Shown: one piece after another, positions 51,888-60,827 of the stretch
Position numbering within the stretch: the first letter of the stretch is position 1
How the letters are laid out: every line of letters starts with the position of its first letter
Assembly: GCF_003315205.1 (NCBI RefSeq)
Contig: NZ_QNRR01000005.1
Location: 62,001-126,000 of the forward strand
DNA from: Roseimicrobium gellanilyticum
GTDB taxonomy: Bacteria > Verrucomicrobiota > Verrucomicrobiia > Verrucomicrobiales > Verrucomicrobiaceae
Direction of reading: 5' to 3'
DNA: 64,000 bases
Notes under the pieces: model-generated
Database searches by the model: none
What the model was told of the DNA's origin: nothing
Seen by the model: the letters and a program-made list of their open reading frames with translations, nothing else
Made by a program: the position numbers and the translations under genes

Positions 51888-52126
51888 GACAGCACAAGAC
51901 TTGAGTGCCTCGCCAGGCGGAGCAGGAACGGTTGGGGCGAATGGGAGGGAGGTTCCATGATGGAATGGAGTCTGGAATCTGCCTCGCTTTGCACAAAATC
52001 CGCCTGTCAGCAAGAAACTCAGGAATCAGCTCATCGGGGGACAAAATCCCGCTTCGCCTTTGCGACCCTTGACTTGCACAGGCATCAGGAAGTTGTTGGG
52101 TGCGGTATCACCTCTCCCGCATTTTT

Positions 52127-52885
52127 ATGTCTATTGAGAACCAGGACACGTTGCGCCCCAGAATCACCGCATATGAAGTCGGTGCGGAAATGGCTGGCTG
52201 GACCATCACTCCGGCCTCGTACCAGCGCCAGCTGATGGATGATACGCCCGGGCGTGGTGCCTATCGCTGCCTGCCGCTCAGCATGGCAAACCAAGCCGGA
52301 TGGTTTGTCCACTGTGCGTTCGGCTTCACCGCAGTGTGGAATGGAGAAGTCGACTCCAGTGGGATCACGTTGGACTTTCCCGAGGAGACTCGGGAGAAGG
52401 CCTCTGCCTCAATCCTTTCGCACTTTGGCTGCGGCATCATCACTTTCCGGCTTCCCTTCTTGTTCCGCACGCCTCCCGGAGTCGGACTGCTCGTTCGTGG
52501 CGCGCCGAATTGGCCGCTGGTGAATTTCCATCCGCTCGAAGGCCTGGTGGAGACGGACTGGAGTTCCTCCACCTTCACGATGAATTGGAAGATTCTGGAG
52601 CCGGGGCGCGAGGTGCGTTTTGATCCGGCCACTCCTGTCTGTTTCATCCAGCCCTTTGACATGGACCTGCCGGAGAAGCTCGAAGCGCACCGTATGCCGG
52701 TGAAGAATGATCCGGAAATTGAAAAGCGGTTTTGTGAGTGGCGGAAAAGCCGGAGCGAATTCATGAATTCGGAGGTGCAAAAGCGCGGTGGCTGGCAAAA
52801 GGACTACTTCCAAGGCGTCGACACGCAAGGCAATGAGACTGAGGTGCATCGAACAAACTTCCGCCTGTCAAAATTTCCAGACTGA
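52127..52885 (+). CDS. DUF6065 family protein
   Basis: A 252-residue cytosolic protein. The pattern YRCLPLSMANQAGWFVHCAF, then HFGCGIITFRLPFLFRTPPG and NFHPLEGLVETDW with FTMNWKILEPGREVRFD, matches my recollection of DUF6065, a family without known function. The ATG at 52127 (MSIENQD) was chosen over an upstream in-frame ATG at 52100. It is divergent from the glycosyltransferase pair across 239 bp. A plus-strand region with a possible microprotein and a strong terminator follows. Confidence 0.7.
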   Translation: MSIENQDTLRPRITAYEVGAEMAGWTITPASYQRQLMDDTPGRGAYRCLPLSMANQAGWFVHCAFGFTAVWNGEVDSSGITLDFPEETREKASASILSHFGCGIITFRLPFLFRTPPGVGLLVRGAPNWPLVNFHPLEGLVETDWSSSTFTMNWKILEPGREVRFDPATPVCFIQPFDMDLPEKLEAHRMPVKNDPEIEKRFCEWRKSRSEFMNSEVQKRGGWQKDYFQGVDTQGNETEVHRTNFRLSKFPD

Positions 52886-53044
52886 GGACGCTCTCCACCC
52901 TGGCACTGGGCGTTTTGCAACAAACCTTTACAAAATGGGTTGCGCGAGACGGGTCTGGAAGCAAAAATCCCCGCCAAGCTGGCTGCAAGAGGAATGGGCC
53001 TCTTGTGGTACGAACGGCGCACTTAACCCCAACATTGAACACAC

Positions 53045-53101
53045 ATGTCCACTGTACCTCCGCCCCCCCCTCCGCCGATTCCGCCACCTCCGGTGCCGTA
53101 A
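53045..53101 (+). CDS. Possible polyproline microprotein (18 residues)
   Basis: ATG to TAA encoding MSTVPPPPPPPIPPPPVP, almost pure proline. It lies 159 bp after the DUF6065 stop and 33 bp before a strong plus-strand terminator, so it is probably transcribed. No clear ribosome-binding site is seen, which leaves translation uncertain. The rest of the 322-bp interval 52886-53207 holds only a short CTAAAG-a-CTTTAG palindrome and the terminator. Confidence 0.35.
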   Translation: MSTVPPPPPPPIPPPPVP

Positions 53102-53134
53102 ATTGGTGATCCGCTAAAGACTTTAGACTCCCGG

Positions 53135-53173
53135 CAGTCCCGTTGTGTGCATGCACAACGGGACTGTCATTTT
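53135..53173 (+). terminator. Strong intrinsic terminator
   Basis: CAGTCCCGTTGTG-tgcatg-CACAACGGGACTG is a perfect 13-bp stem followed by TCATTTTC. It ends the DUF6065/microprotein transcript. Confidence 0.8.
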
Positions 53174-53207
53174 CTGAAAATGAACTGCGCAGCCAGGGGA
53201 ATTCGCC

Positions 53208-54380
53208 TCAGGGTTCGCGGAGCCACCAGCGCTTCAGAAAGGAAGGCATGCGTTGGGTCAGTTGCTTCCAACGTCGTTGTTCCTCCTGCAAACGCAGTTT
53301 GAGTTTTGCCACCCTTCCGCGGGACGTTTGCGCCTGTTCACGGAGTTGTTTCACACGTCCCTCGGCACCTTTGATCAATGGACCCAAGGTCGCGAGATAA
53401 CTGCTGATGGCTCTGTTTTCGGCAAGGGCGTCCGGTGGCGGGGCAGTGGTCCAGGTGGCGAGGACTTCTGTGTAGAGTGCCTCAAGTTGCGTGCAGGTTC
53501 CATCGAAGCTGTACCGTGCTCTCACGCGTCGTGTCACCTCGCTGGCTTTGCCAGGATCAAAGCTCCGAATCTCTTTCTCCACGCGCTTCACCTCCATGGG
53601 AAAGATGTCTCCGGGAACGGTGAAGTTCCTGCGACCCCATGCCTCGAGTGATTCTGGATTGATGATAGGCCCACAGCCACGCACGCTGCACGGCATCACG
53701 GCGCAACCACATGCCATCGCTTCCAGTGCGGAGCGACCAATGGCAAATACCAGATCGTACTCGGGAAGCACGTCTTCGGGAGCGGTAATGGCGTTCCCGA
53801 AAGGTGCGCCCAGTTTGTCCAGGTGAGTGCCTGCGCGCTCACAGGCCTGCTGGATCCGGCTCACATGATGTGCGGGGATGAACGCGTTCCCATACAGCAG
53901 GGCACGGCGGGGCCTCTGACAGAGCTGTCGGACGTTGCGAAATCTGCCCAGGTGCACCGAGTTGGGCAGGATGCAGATGTCTTCTTGAGGCCTTCCTGCT
54001 TCCACGGCGAGCCAGTGCCTCATTGCTTCCGCCATGCCCACATATCTGGCGATGCGGGGATGCCGGGGAGGCCGCTCCTGCCAGGGGCCGTAGCCGTGGC
54101 AGTGGTAGATGGCGGGAGCAGAGGGAAAGGCGCAGAGCGCCGTCATGGTGGCGAGGTGATGCTGGCCATGAATCACCTCCGGCACGAACGCACAGGCTTG
54201 GGGAGACTCCAGCACGGCGACACCTTGAGCCTCCAGCGCGGCGCTCACGGACCCGCGCAGCCAGGCGTAGACCGCCACCGTATGGCCGCGTTCCTGAAGG
54301 GCTATGGCCAGATCGCTGATGAACACCTGCGTGCCACCGCGCACTTCATGAAGCTCGTCATTGGTGAGCAGGAGTTTCAT
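53208..54380 (-). CDS. Glycosyltransferase, GT4-like (GT-B fold)
   Basis: A 390-residue cytosolic transferase. The N-terminus LLTNDELHEVRGGTQVFISD, followed by LAIALQERGHTVAVYAW, is the acceptor-side Rossmann half of GT-B enzymes. The C-terminal half has EYDLVFAIGRSALEAMACGC, the GT4-type sugar-nucleotide site. The last 70 residues are coiled and basic (QLREQAQTSRGRVAKLKLRL). Its start overlaps the stop of the Mpl-like ligase gene (ATGA), so the two act in one operon, probably on a cell-wall or surface glycan. Confidence 0.8.
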   Translation of the reverse strand: MKLLLTNDELHEVRGGTQVFISDLAIALQERGHTVAVYAWLRGSVSAALEAQGVAVLESPQACAFVPEVIHGQHHLATMTALCAFPSAPAIYHCHGYGPWQERPPRHPRIARYVGMAEAMRHWLAVEAGRPQEDICILPNSVHLGRFRNVRQLCQRPRRALLYGNAFIPAHHVSRIQQACERAGTHLDKLGAPFGNAITAPEDVLPEYDLVFAIGRSALEAMACGCAVMPCSVRGCGPIINPESLEAWGRRNFTVPGDIFPMEVKRVEKEIRSFDPGKASEVTRRVRARYSFDGTCTQLEALYTEVLATWTTAPPPDALAENRAISSYLATLGPLIKGAEGRVKQLREQAQTSRGRVAKLKLRLQEEQRRWKQLTQRMPSFLKRWWLREP

Positions 54381-55804
54381 GTGGGCAACGTGCCGTGCTC
54401 GTCCCGGATCTCCAGCACCTCTCGCAGAACACGAGTGAGGTGGGCCGTTTCGTCCTGGCGAATCATCGAGAAGGAAATGACCACCACGTCACCAGGCTGG
54501 CACCAGCGACGGATGGACGCTTCCATGGCCGGCAGACTCGGGGCTGCGACAGCTTGCACCCCCAGGGTTCTCAGCCGACGGCAAAAGCCCGTGGTGGAGA
54601 AAGGCCGGGCGTAGGAGTGCAACTCCACGGGGGGGCTCGCGATGACCAGGTTTGCGCTGGCCGCCACGCTCCCCGGAAGTGCTTGAATCCAGGGGCCGCG
54701 AGCACCCCCTGTGTACCTCGGTTCGAAGAGCAGGACGATCCGGCGTGAGGGGTGGCGGCTGCGCAGGGCGTCCAGGGTTGCCCGGAGTGCCAGGGGATGA
54801 TACGCCTCGTCCGTGTAGATGCGGGAGCGCATTCCTTGGGCCACCAAGTCAAGGCGGCCTTCCACGCCGGGAAAGGTCCGCAGCGCCTGTGCAGCTTTCT
54901 TCGGAGTGACTCCGGCATGCTGCGCCATCACAGTCGCCAGGGCGGCATTGCGCGCGTTCATTTTTCCGGGGAGGGACAGGGCAAATGGAACCGTACCCAG
55001 CCGAAACGTGATGCCGGAAGCGGTTTCGTGAAATTCTTCGATCCGGATGTCCGCACCCTTGGCGAAGCCCACGGACGTGATGGGAGTCGGCGTCAGACCA
55101 GCCAGGGTGGCGACTCCGGGATCGTCTGTGTTGATGGTGATGCTTCCATTCCCCGGCACCTGATGGACCAGGTGCACAAAGGCCTGCCGATACGCGTCTG
55201 GAGTGGGATACACCTCGAGATGGTCCTGCTGCAGGGTGGTCAGTCCCAGGTGGCGGGGATGGTAGCGCAGGAACTTGGGCAGGGGATCGCCCAGTCCACA
55301 TGGGTACTCGTCACCTTCCAGCACAAAAACCTTGGAACGGGAGAGCGAGACCCGCTGTTCACGGCCTCGTATGCCGCCTCCGAGGAGGAAAGACGGGGGC
55401 TTTCCCGCGGCCAGGAGGATCCACAGGAGCATTGCGGTCGTGCTGGTCTTGCCCTTGGTGCCTGCGACGACGAGGTTGTCCGTCGCCCGCAGGAAGTGGT
55501 GCTGGAGGAAAGCTGCCGCATTCCAAACGGGGAGCCCGCGCTTGAGGGCGGATTCCAGAAGAGGCTCCCCCCGATTCACCATGGAGCCGGTCACCACGGC
55601 GTTCACATGGGAGGGGAGCCGCCCATTCTGGCCGTGAGGTGTGACCTTGATTCCAGCCCTTTCCAGAATGCCCGGCATGGGAGGGAATCCGACGGGATCT
55701 GTGCCTGAAACCTTCACGCCCAGCTCCTTGAGAGCCAGAGCGAGACCGCCGACCATGCGCCCATGAATCCCCAGAAAGTGGATTCGTTCAGGAAGATCAG
55801 GCAT
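54377..55804 (-). CDS. Mur ligase family protein, Mpl/MurC-like
   Basis: A 475-residue ATP-dependent ligase. The N-terminal Rossmann domain begins MPDLPERIHFLGIHGRMVGG; the central ATPase has GTKGKTSTTAML and LEGDEYPCGLGD; the C-terminal domain has FPGVEGRLDLVAQGMRSRIY and TDEAYHP. Mpl joins a recycled murein tripeptide to UDP-MurNAc; MurC adds L-alanine. The FPPMPGILERAGIKV region and overall length favour Mpl. However, the Mpl glycine motif is changed (GIHGRMVGG instead of GICGTFMGG), and the gene is coupled to a glycosyltransferase rather than to wall genes. A different amide-forming role is possible. The ATG at 55804 was preferred over a GTG at 55849. Confidence 0.8.
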   Translation of the reverse strand: MPDLPERIHFLGIHGRMVGGLALALKELGVKVSGTDPVGFPPMPGILERAGIKVTPHGQNGRLPSHVNAVVTGSMVNRGEPLLESALKRGLPVWNAAAFLQHHFLRATDNLVVAGTKGKTSTTAMLLWILLAAGKPPSFLLGGGIRGREQRVSLSRSKVFVLEGDEYPCGLGDPLPKFLRYHPRHLGLTTLQQDHLEVYPTPDAYRQAFVHLVHQVPGNGSITINTDDPGVATLAGLTPTPITSVGFAKGADIRIEEFHETASGITFRLGTVPFALSLPGKMNARNAALATVMAQHAGVTPKKAAQALRTFPGVEGRLDLVAQGMRSRIYTDEAYHPLALRATLDALRSRHPSRRIVLLFEPRYTGGARGPWIQALPGSVAASANLVIASPPVELHSYARPFSTTGFCRRLRTLGVQAVAAPSLPAMEASIRRWCQPGDVVVISFSMIRQDETAHLTRVLREVLEIRDEHGTLPT

Positions 55805-55986
55805 AGAGAAGAGTCGGGGGATGCTGGAGCCTTTGGCGCCGGAGTCCACAGCTATAACGGGCCTATCAGCGGACGATCAAGGAGCTTCATTTGTATGCAG
55901 ATGCTGTTGAACAGTTCTTGCGGGTGGTACGCTTCTCTCGCCAGCAGGTTTTCCAGTGTGAACCTGAGCGCCTTTCTGCGTGACAG

Positions 55987-58458
55987 ATGAGCAGCATCCC
56001 GTATGCTGAGGGGCTCGAAGATTCGGAATGCGGTAGACCCGCCATGAACCCCTTGGATGACACGCTGAACATCGGTCCTACTCTGCCGCGGCAGTCGTCG
56101 CAGGCTGAGGAGCCTTCTGCCAGCGCGAGCAGCAGCATCTTGGAGACGGATCTGGATCTCCAGCAGACGGTGCGCATGCCCGGCGCGGGCACCCTGACGT
56201 TTGGTCGCTACCGGTTGCAACGGGTACTGGGCCGTGGTGGCATGGGCGTGGTGTGGCTCGCCGTGGACACCAAGCTGGAGCGCGCAGTGGCCCTGAAATT
56301 TTTGCCGGATGCCGTGGGCCTCGACCCCATGGCCCTCAAAGAGCTGAAGGAAGAAACCCGCCGCGGTCTCGATCTCGCGCATCCGAACATTGTCCGCATT
56401 TACGACTTCATCGATGACGACGAGGGGGCGGCCGCCATCAGCATGGAGTTTGTGGATGGCAAGAGCCTCTCCGAGCGTCGCATCTCCCTCCCGCATCACA
56501 TCTTCACGGTCGATCAGATTGGTCCCCTGGTGGGGCAGATGTGTGATGCCCTGGACTACGCGCACTTGCAGAAGCGGATTGTGCACCGCGATTTGAAGCC
56601 GGCGAACCTCATGGTGAACTCGGACTCGCAGGTGAAGATTACCGACTTCGGCATCTCCTGCAGCCTCTCTGATACCATGAGCCGCCTGAGCCGGATGCAG
56701 CAGCATACGGGCACCAGCGGCACCCTGCTCTACATGAGCCCGCAGCAGGCCATGGGAGATCTCCCGCGTCCCACGGATGACATCTATGCGGTGGGCGCGA
56801 CCTTGTTTGAGCTGCTCACCGGGAAGCCGCCTTTCTATCGTGGGGACATCACCACGCAGATCACCGGCAAGATCGCTCCCCGGCTGAAGGATCGTCGCGA
56901 AGAATTGCAGATTTCGGCCGCCGACGATATTCCCAGGGAGTGGGAAGATGCGATTGCCGCGTGCCTCGACAAAGATCCGGCCCGCAGGCCACAGACCGCC
57001 GGGGATCTGGCCCAGATGTTGGGAGTCTCCCTCCGCAATGACACGAAACCCTCGCTGCAGGTGAAGACCAACTCGGTGGGACTTCGTCCGATTGAGGTGC
57101 AGTCTCCGCCGACTGAGAAGCGGGAAAAGGCACCCGTATCTCCCCTGGCGCGGTGGATTCTCATCACCTGTGCCATTGTGCTGTTGCTCGCTGGTCTGGG
57201 TGCTGGCGGCATCTGGTGGTGGCTGAACCGCCCAGGTGAGTGGGCCGTGGAGACAGAACCTCCCGGCGCGACGGTCACCATGAACGGGTACACGGTGAAG
57301 TCTCCTGCCACGATCCAAGGGCTGAAGCCTGACGACTACCGGGCCACGGTCACCAAGGACGGGTTTGAACCCCGCACGGTGGCATTCCGTGTCTCCCCGG
57401 GGAAACCCGTGGACATCGGCACCGTGAGCTTGGAGCGCAGCACAGGAAGCCTGACGGTTTCCAGCGATCCTGATGGCGTGGAATTTGTGGTGAAATCCAC
57501 CACGAATGACAAGCAACCGCAGGAAATTGGCGTGACACCGCGCGTCTTGCGCCTGCCCGTGGGCACCTATGAGGTGTCCATGGAGCACGATGGCGAGACC
57601 AAGCACTCGGTGGTGCAGGTCGTCCGGAACATTGATGTGCCGAAGACCTTGAAGTTTGAGAAGCCTGAGCCGCCTCCACCTCCTGCCCCGACGCCTGTGG
57701 TAGCGGCGAACACGCCCCCGCAGACACCTCCCATGCCTTCCTCCTCGGACGGTCCGCCGCCTGAGAGCAGTGCAAGTCCCTCCAGTTCGGCCGGAAGCAA
57801 TCCCCCCGCACCTGCGCCCCCGCAACCTCAGGTCCCGCCACAGCCACAGCCACAGCTCGACGTGGCGGATACTCCTCCGGCGCCTGCGCCAAATGCCGCC
57901 GCCATGGCTTCCGCTTCTGCAGGGGGGCAAGTAGAGCCCTCCGCTTCGCCTTCTGCGCCTGCCCCCAATGCCAGCACGCCAACGGAGGGAGGGGCGCCTG
58001 TCGGTCCAAACATGGCTGGTCCTCCTGGGGTTCAGCCGACCGTGGGAGACCCCTCAGATGGGCATTGGCAGCTGGACGAAATCTTCTCCAGCTCCACGTA
58101 TGCAGGTTACTCGGAGGCCGGGCGACGTTATCTGCTGTACAAGGCACAACAAGGTCTTGGGATTGGCGCGGACGGCAAAGTCGGGCCCGGCACGCACAAG
58201 GCCATTCAGAAGTTCCAAACCGCAAACGCACTGCAACCCACTGGTCAGCTCGATGGCCCGACCATCTCCGCTCTCGAACTGGCAAACCAGCCGGACAAGC
58301 CCGACTGGTCTCCACCTCAGCGCAGTGGTGGTGGGAGCAGCAGACGCTCAGGCGACGATCGCACCCCTGAGAGCGAAAAGACTGCGGCTCGCAAATTCAT
58401 CGAGCGCAACATCCTCGGTGGACGAGACCTGAAGGAAGTATTCAAGGGCAAGCGATAG
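55987..58458 (+). CDS. Transmembrane Ser/Thr kinase with two PEGA repeats and a peptidoglycan-binding domain
   Basis: An 823-residue protein. The kinase spans about 74-350: GRGGMGVVW at 82, Lys104, HRDLKPAN at 200, DFG at 220, SPQQA in place of APE near 251. One membrane helix follows at about 389-413. Outside the cytoplasm are two PEGA-like repeats (418-484 and 486-557), a Pro/Ala/Ser linker (558-690) and a C-terminal peptidoglycan-binding_1 domain (about 713-766; GLGIGADGKVGPGTHKAIQK). It probably senses wall state and phosphorylates cytosolic partners. A later start at 56044 (MNPLDDTLN) is possible. Divergent from the Mpl-like gene. Confidence 0.88.
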   Translation: MSSIPYAEGLEDSECGRPAMNPLDDTLNIGPTLPRQSSQAEEPSASASSSILETDLDLQQTVRMPGAGTLTFGRYRLQRVLGRGGMGVVWLAVDTKLERAVALKFLPDAVGLDPMALKELKEETRRGLDLAHPNIVRIYDFIDDDEGAAAISMEFVDGKSLSERRISLPHHIFTVDQIGPLVGQMCDALDYAHLQKRIVHRDLKPANLMVNSDSQVKITDFGISCSLSDTMSRLSRMQQHTGTSGTLLYMSPQQAMGDLPRPTDDIYAVGATLFELLTGKPPFYRGDITTQITGKIAPRLKDRREELQISAADDIPREWEDAIAACLDKDPARRPQTAGDLAQMLGVSLRNDTKPSLQVKTNSVGLRPIEVQSPPTEKREKAPVSPLARWILITCAIVLLLAGLGAGGIWWWLNRPGEWAVETEPPGATVTMNGYTVKSPATIQGLKPDDYRATVTKDGFEPRTVAFRVSPGKPVDIGTVSLERSTGSLTVSSDPDGVEFVVKSTTNDKQPQEIGVTPRVLRLPVGTYEVSMEHDGETKHSVVQVVRNIDVPKTLKFEKPEPPPPPAPTPVVAANTPPQTPPMPSSSDGPPPESSASPSSSAGSNPPAPAPPQPQVPPQPQPQLDVADTPPAPAPNAAAMASASAGGQVEPSASPSAPAPNASTPTEGGAPVGPNMAGPPGVQPTVGDPSDGHWQLDEIFSSSTYAGYSEAGRRYLLYKAQQGLGIGADGKVGPGTHKAIQKFQTANALQPTGQLDGPTISALELANQPDKPDWSPPQRSGGGSSRRSGDDRTPESEKTAARKFIERNILGGRDLKEVFKGKR

Positions 58459-58751
58459 GCTGGCTGGTTTTGTTTTGCCATTGTCTGTGTAAACATCGCA
58501 GACGCAATCCGCATCATATTCTCCACAGATCCGTCATGGCCGCCGCGTGACGGAAGTGTTTGTGAAAAACGGTCGGTGGCCGTATTCCTGCTGCGATTTG
58601 AATCAGGTATGTTCGCGAACCGCGCATAGACGTGAACGCCTCCAAAAAAATTCAAAAAACCTGTCACGTCGTTTTGGGGCGCTACATGAATATGGCAAAA
58701 CCAAATCTCATTTTGCCAGTGCAACCTTCTACAATTCAAAAGTCAAAGACC

Positions 58752-59267
58752 ATGAAAATCAGCATCAAAAACCTCATCATCACCGGCGCTCTCATGATCG
58801 CCTCCACCACAGCCCTCAAGGCTGACCCCCGCGAAGCGGAAGACGTCGCTTACCGCATGGCCACCAGCTACGTCGCCAAGGGCTTCTCCATGGCTCCGAC
58901 CGACCACTCTGGTGTGCTCGGCGGTGGGCAGGCCATCCGCTTCCTCATTCCCGTGACCAAGGGCCTTGACTATGTGTTCCTGGCCGGTGCAGACCAGAGC
59001 GCTCTCGACGTGGATGTGTATGTCTATGATGAAGTGGGCAACCTGATTCTCGACGACCGCCGCAGCACCCGTCTTGCCGGTGTGCAATTCCGCGCCAGCT
59101 ACAACGGCACCGCGATGGTGTACCTGAACATGGCCCGCGCCAACGGTCTCGCCAGCTACTACGTGCTTGTCGGTCGTCGCGGCGCTGCCAAGGGTGGCAT
59201 CAGCGGAACGACGCTCACCAGCGGCAGCCAGAATCCCATCGTTGAGACGGCTGTCTCGGCCAACTAA
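58752..59267 (+). CDS. Exported hypothetical protein, PPC-like beta domain
   Basis: A 171-residue protein with a signal peptide (LIITGALMIASTTALKADPR) from the ATG at 58752. The mature part is beta-rich (FLIPVTKGLDYVFLAGADQS, VDVYVYDEVGNLILDD, then GTAMVYLNMARANGLASYYV), like PPC-type domains of secreted proteins, though not a sure match. A weak terminator follows. The 293-bp gap upstream holds an inverted repeat TCCGTCA/TGACGGA near 58530-58555 and an A-rich stretch, but no gene that I can support. Confidence 0.7.
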   Translation: MKISIKNLIITGALMIASTTALKADPREAEDVAYRMATSYVAKGFSMAPTDHSGVLGGGQAIRFLIPVTKGLDYVFLAGADQSALDVDVYVYDEVGNLILDDRRSTRLAGVQFRASYNGTAMVYLNMARANGLASYYVLVGRRGAAKGGISGTTLTSGSQNPIVETAVSAN

Positions 59268-59284
59268 TGCCTCGAAAGATGTAC

Positions 59285-59315
59285 CAAAGCCCCGTCACTC
59301 CGGTGGCGGGGTTTG
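59285..59315 (+). terminator. Weak intrinsic terminator
   Basis: CCCCGTCAC-tccg-GTGGCGGGG with one T-G pair, followed by only TTT. It lies 18 bp after the exported-protein stop. Confidence 0.5.
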
Positions 59316-59363
59316 GGTCTCAAGAAACTTCAAGTTTGTCATAACCCATCGTCATCATTTGCC

Positions 59364-59588
59364 ATGAAACGCATTGTCACCTCCCTGAGCCTTGCTCTTT
59401 CCGCCCTTGCCCTTGCCAGCTGCGCGAGCGATCCGCCCCCCGCGCATGTGCACCACTACCACACCCGCACGCGTTATGTGGAGCCCTCCTACAAGCCCGC
59501 TGGTGTGAGCGGCAGCTACAACACGAATGTGTACAGCGCGCCTGAAAGCTTCTCCGCAGTCGCTCCTCCGCACAGCTACTCCAACTAA
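59364..59588 (+). CDS. Small Tyr/Ser-rich lipoprotein
   Basis: A 74-residue lipoprotein. The signal peptide ends in a lipobox (ALSALALASC, Cys19). The mature part is Pro, His, Tyr and Ser-rich (SDPPPAHVHHYHTRTRYVEP) and without recognisable domain. A strong terminator lies 93 bp downstream. Probably anchored in the outer or inner membrane; function unknown. Confidence 0.75.
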   Translation: MKRIVTSLSLALSALALASCASDPPPAHVHHYHTRTRYVEPSYKPAGVSGSYNTNVYSAPESFSAVAPPHSYSN

Positions 59589-59681
59589 GTTGCAGACTGG
59601 CTAACAAGCGAAGAAGAACGCGGAGTTCACGGAACCCGCCGGACGATCCAAAAACAAAACGTTCCATCCGGCCCTCCCAAG

Positions 59682-59709
59682 GCGCCAGCCCTCACCGGCT
59701 GGCGCTTTT
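59682..59709 (+). terminator. Intrinsic terminator after the small lipoprotein
   Basis: GCGCCAGCC-ctcacc-GGCTGGCGC is a perfect 9-bp stem followed by TTTT. Confidence 0.8.
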
Positions 59710-59720
59710 GATTTTCCCAA

Positions 59721-59902
59721 GGTGAAACGCAAAGCAGCGAAGCAACGAAGAGGATATGAGATGGAGTCTGATGCGAACAGTGTTGTGCCTGGATGAATCA
59801 CAGTGTCGTGGCACGCAGGCAGCCATCAACAGGCCCCGTCGCAAATGGTGGTCCAGTGGGAACCAAAACCCCTTTTGCTGCTTCGCTGCTTTGCGTTTCA
59901 CC
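59721..59902. repeat. MITE-like inverted repeat pair, family 4
   Basis: GGTGAAACGCAAAGCAGCGA (arm 59721-59743) and its exact 23-bp reverse complement (59880-59902) flank 136 bp. The right arm ends 3 bp from the stop codon of the minus-strand gene at 59906. The interior shows no gene. Only one copy is seen in the window. Confidence 0.7.
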
Positions 59903-59905
59903 TCT

Positions 59906-60745
59906 TTACCGCGGGAAGTCCTTCTCATATCGTTTCACCAGCGCATTCACATCATTGGTCATGAGATAGATCTTGCCGTGGATCTTCTTCGTCTCCCCCG
60001 GCTTCACTTCACCGATGCGGAAGTCACTGTGCAGGCATTTTGCGACGCCTTGGAAAAGCTCCTGGTAGGGTTCGAAGGCCATGGCATAGAGCCATTTTCC
60101 ATCCTGGCTGAAGCAGCCAATCAATCCATTGCTGGGCACAAGCGTACTCAGCGGGCGTGGATTCACATCAGTGCGGGGGACATCCTTCGGGCACCACACC
60201 TGGCCCGGTACGTAGCGCGCCTTGGTGGCCCATGGTTGAGTGGGCATGCGTGTCAGTTTGCCGTCGAGAAAGATGAAGCTGTTGGAAAGCTTGATGTCCA
60301 CGCACTTCGGATCACTCGTCTCTGCGCCAGCGAAGTCACCGAGCCGCACGCAAGGCTGTGCCCAGTGGGCTTCATTCACTTTGTCCGTGGGGTTGTGCAC
60401 CGTGAGGTCAAAGGTGATTTCGTCATCACCGGCCTTGATATCGTGATCCACCACGAGCCCGTCCTTCACCTTGCATCGGAGTTTCATGTCCTTGCCATCC
60501 GCGCTGGTGGAGAGGTGTTCCGTGGTGTGGCCCACGTAGGTGTGCTTCATCCAGTCCGCATCGGTGGAGCCGGCACGGCAGTAGGCTTCCAGATAGTTGA
60601 TGCGAATCTCTCCCTTCGGCAGGTGAGCGCCTTTGATGACCAGCCAGTTCTGTTCCCTTGCAAGAGTGAGGGTGGGTTTCTCTTGTGCTTGGGAGACAGA
60701 GGCCAGGCCGAGGCAGACAAAGCTGAGCAGAGTGTGAAGTCTCAT
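59906..60745 (-). CDS. Exported hypothetical protein
   Basis: A 279-residue protein with a signal peptide (LHTLLSFVCLGLASVSQAQE) from the ATG at 60745; another ATG six codons upstream is possible. The mature part is beta-rich (WLVIKGAHLPKGEIRINYLE, DDEITFDLTVHNPTDKVNEA) with several cysteines. The C-terminal part has a motif (PGETKKIHGKIYLMTNDV) typical of galactose-mutarotase-like or DUF-type carbohydrate-binding folds, but no family is sure. It lies 82 bp downstream of the PPOX gene on the same strand. Confidence 0.7.
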   Translation of the reverse strand: MRLHTLLSFVCLGLASVSQAQEKPTLTLAREQNWLVIKGAHLPKGEIRINYLEAYCRAGSTDADWMKHTYVGHTTEHLSTSADGKDMKLRCKVKDGLVVDHDIKAGDDEITFDLTVHNPTDKVNEAHWAQPCVRLGDFAGAETSDPKCVDIKLSNSFIFLDGKLTRMPTQPWATKARYVPGQVWCPKDVPRTDVNPRPLSTLVPSNGLIGCFSQDGKWLYAMAFEPYQELFQGVAKCLHSDFRIGEVKPGETKKIHGKIYLMTNDVNALVKRYEKDFPR

Positions 60746-60827
60746 GGCGCGGAAAATGTGCATGTGCCCGGGATCAAAGCCGGATGCCGGTTCCCTCTTT
60801 CACCAAGAACCAAGAACTCAAAATCCC

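Noticed and set aside
55852-57930. A 692-codon open frame on the minus strand
   Set aside because: It is antisense to the kinase gene at 55987-58458, which has clear kinase, PEGA and PG-binding motifs; the antisense frame shows none. GC-rich codon use keeps the opposite frame open.
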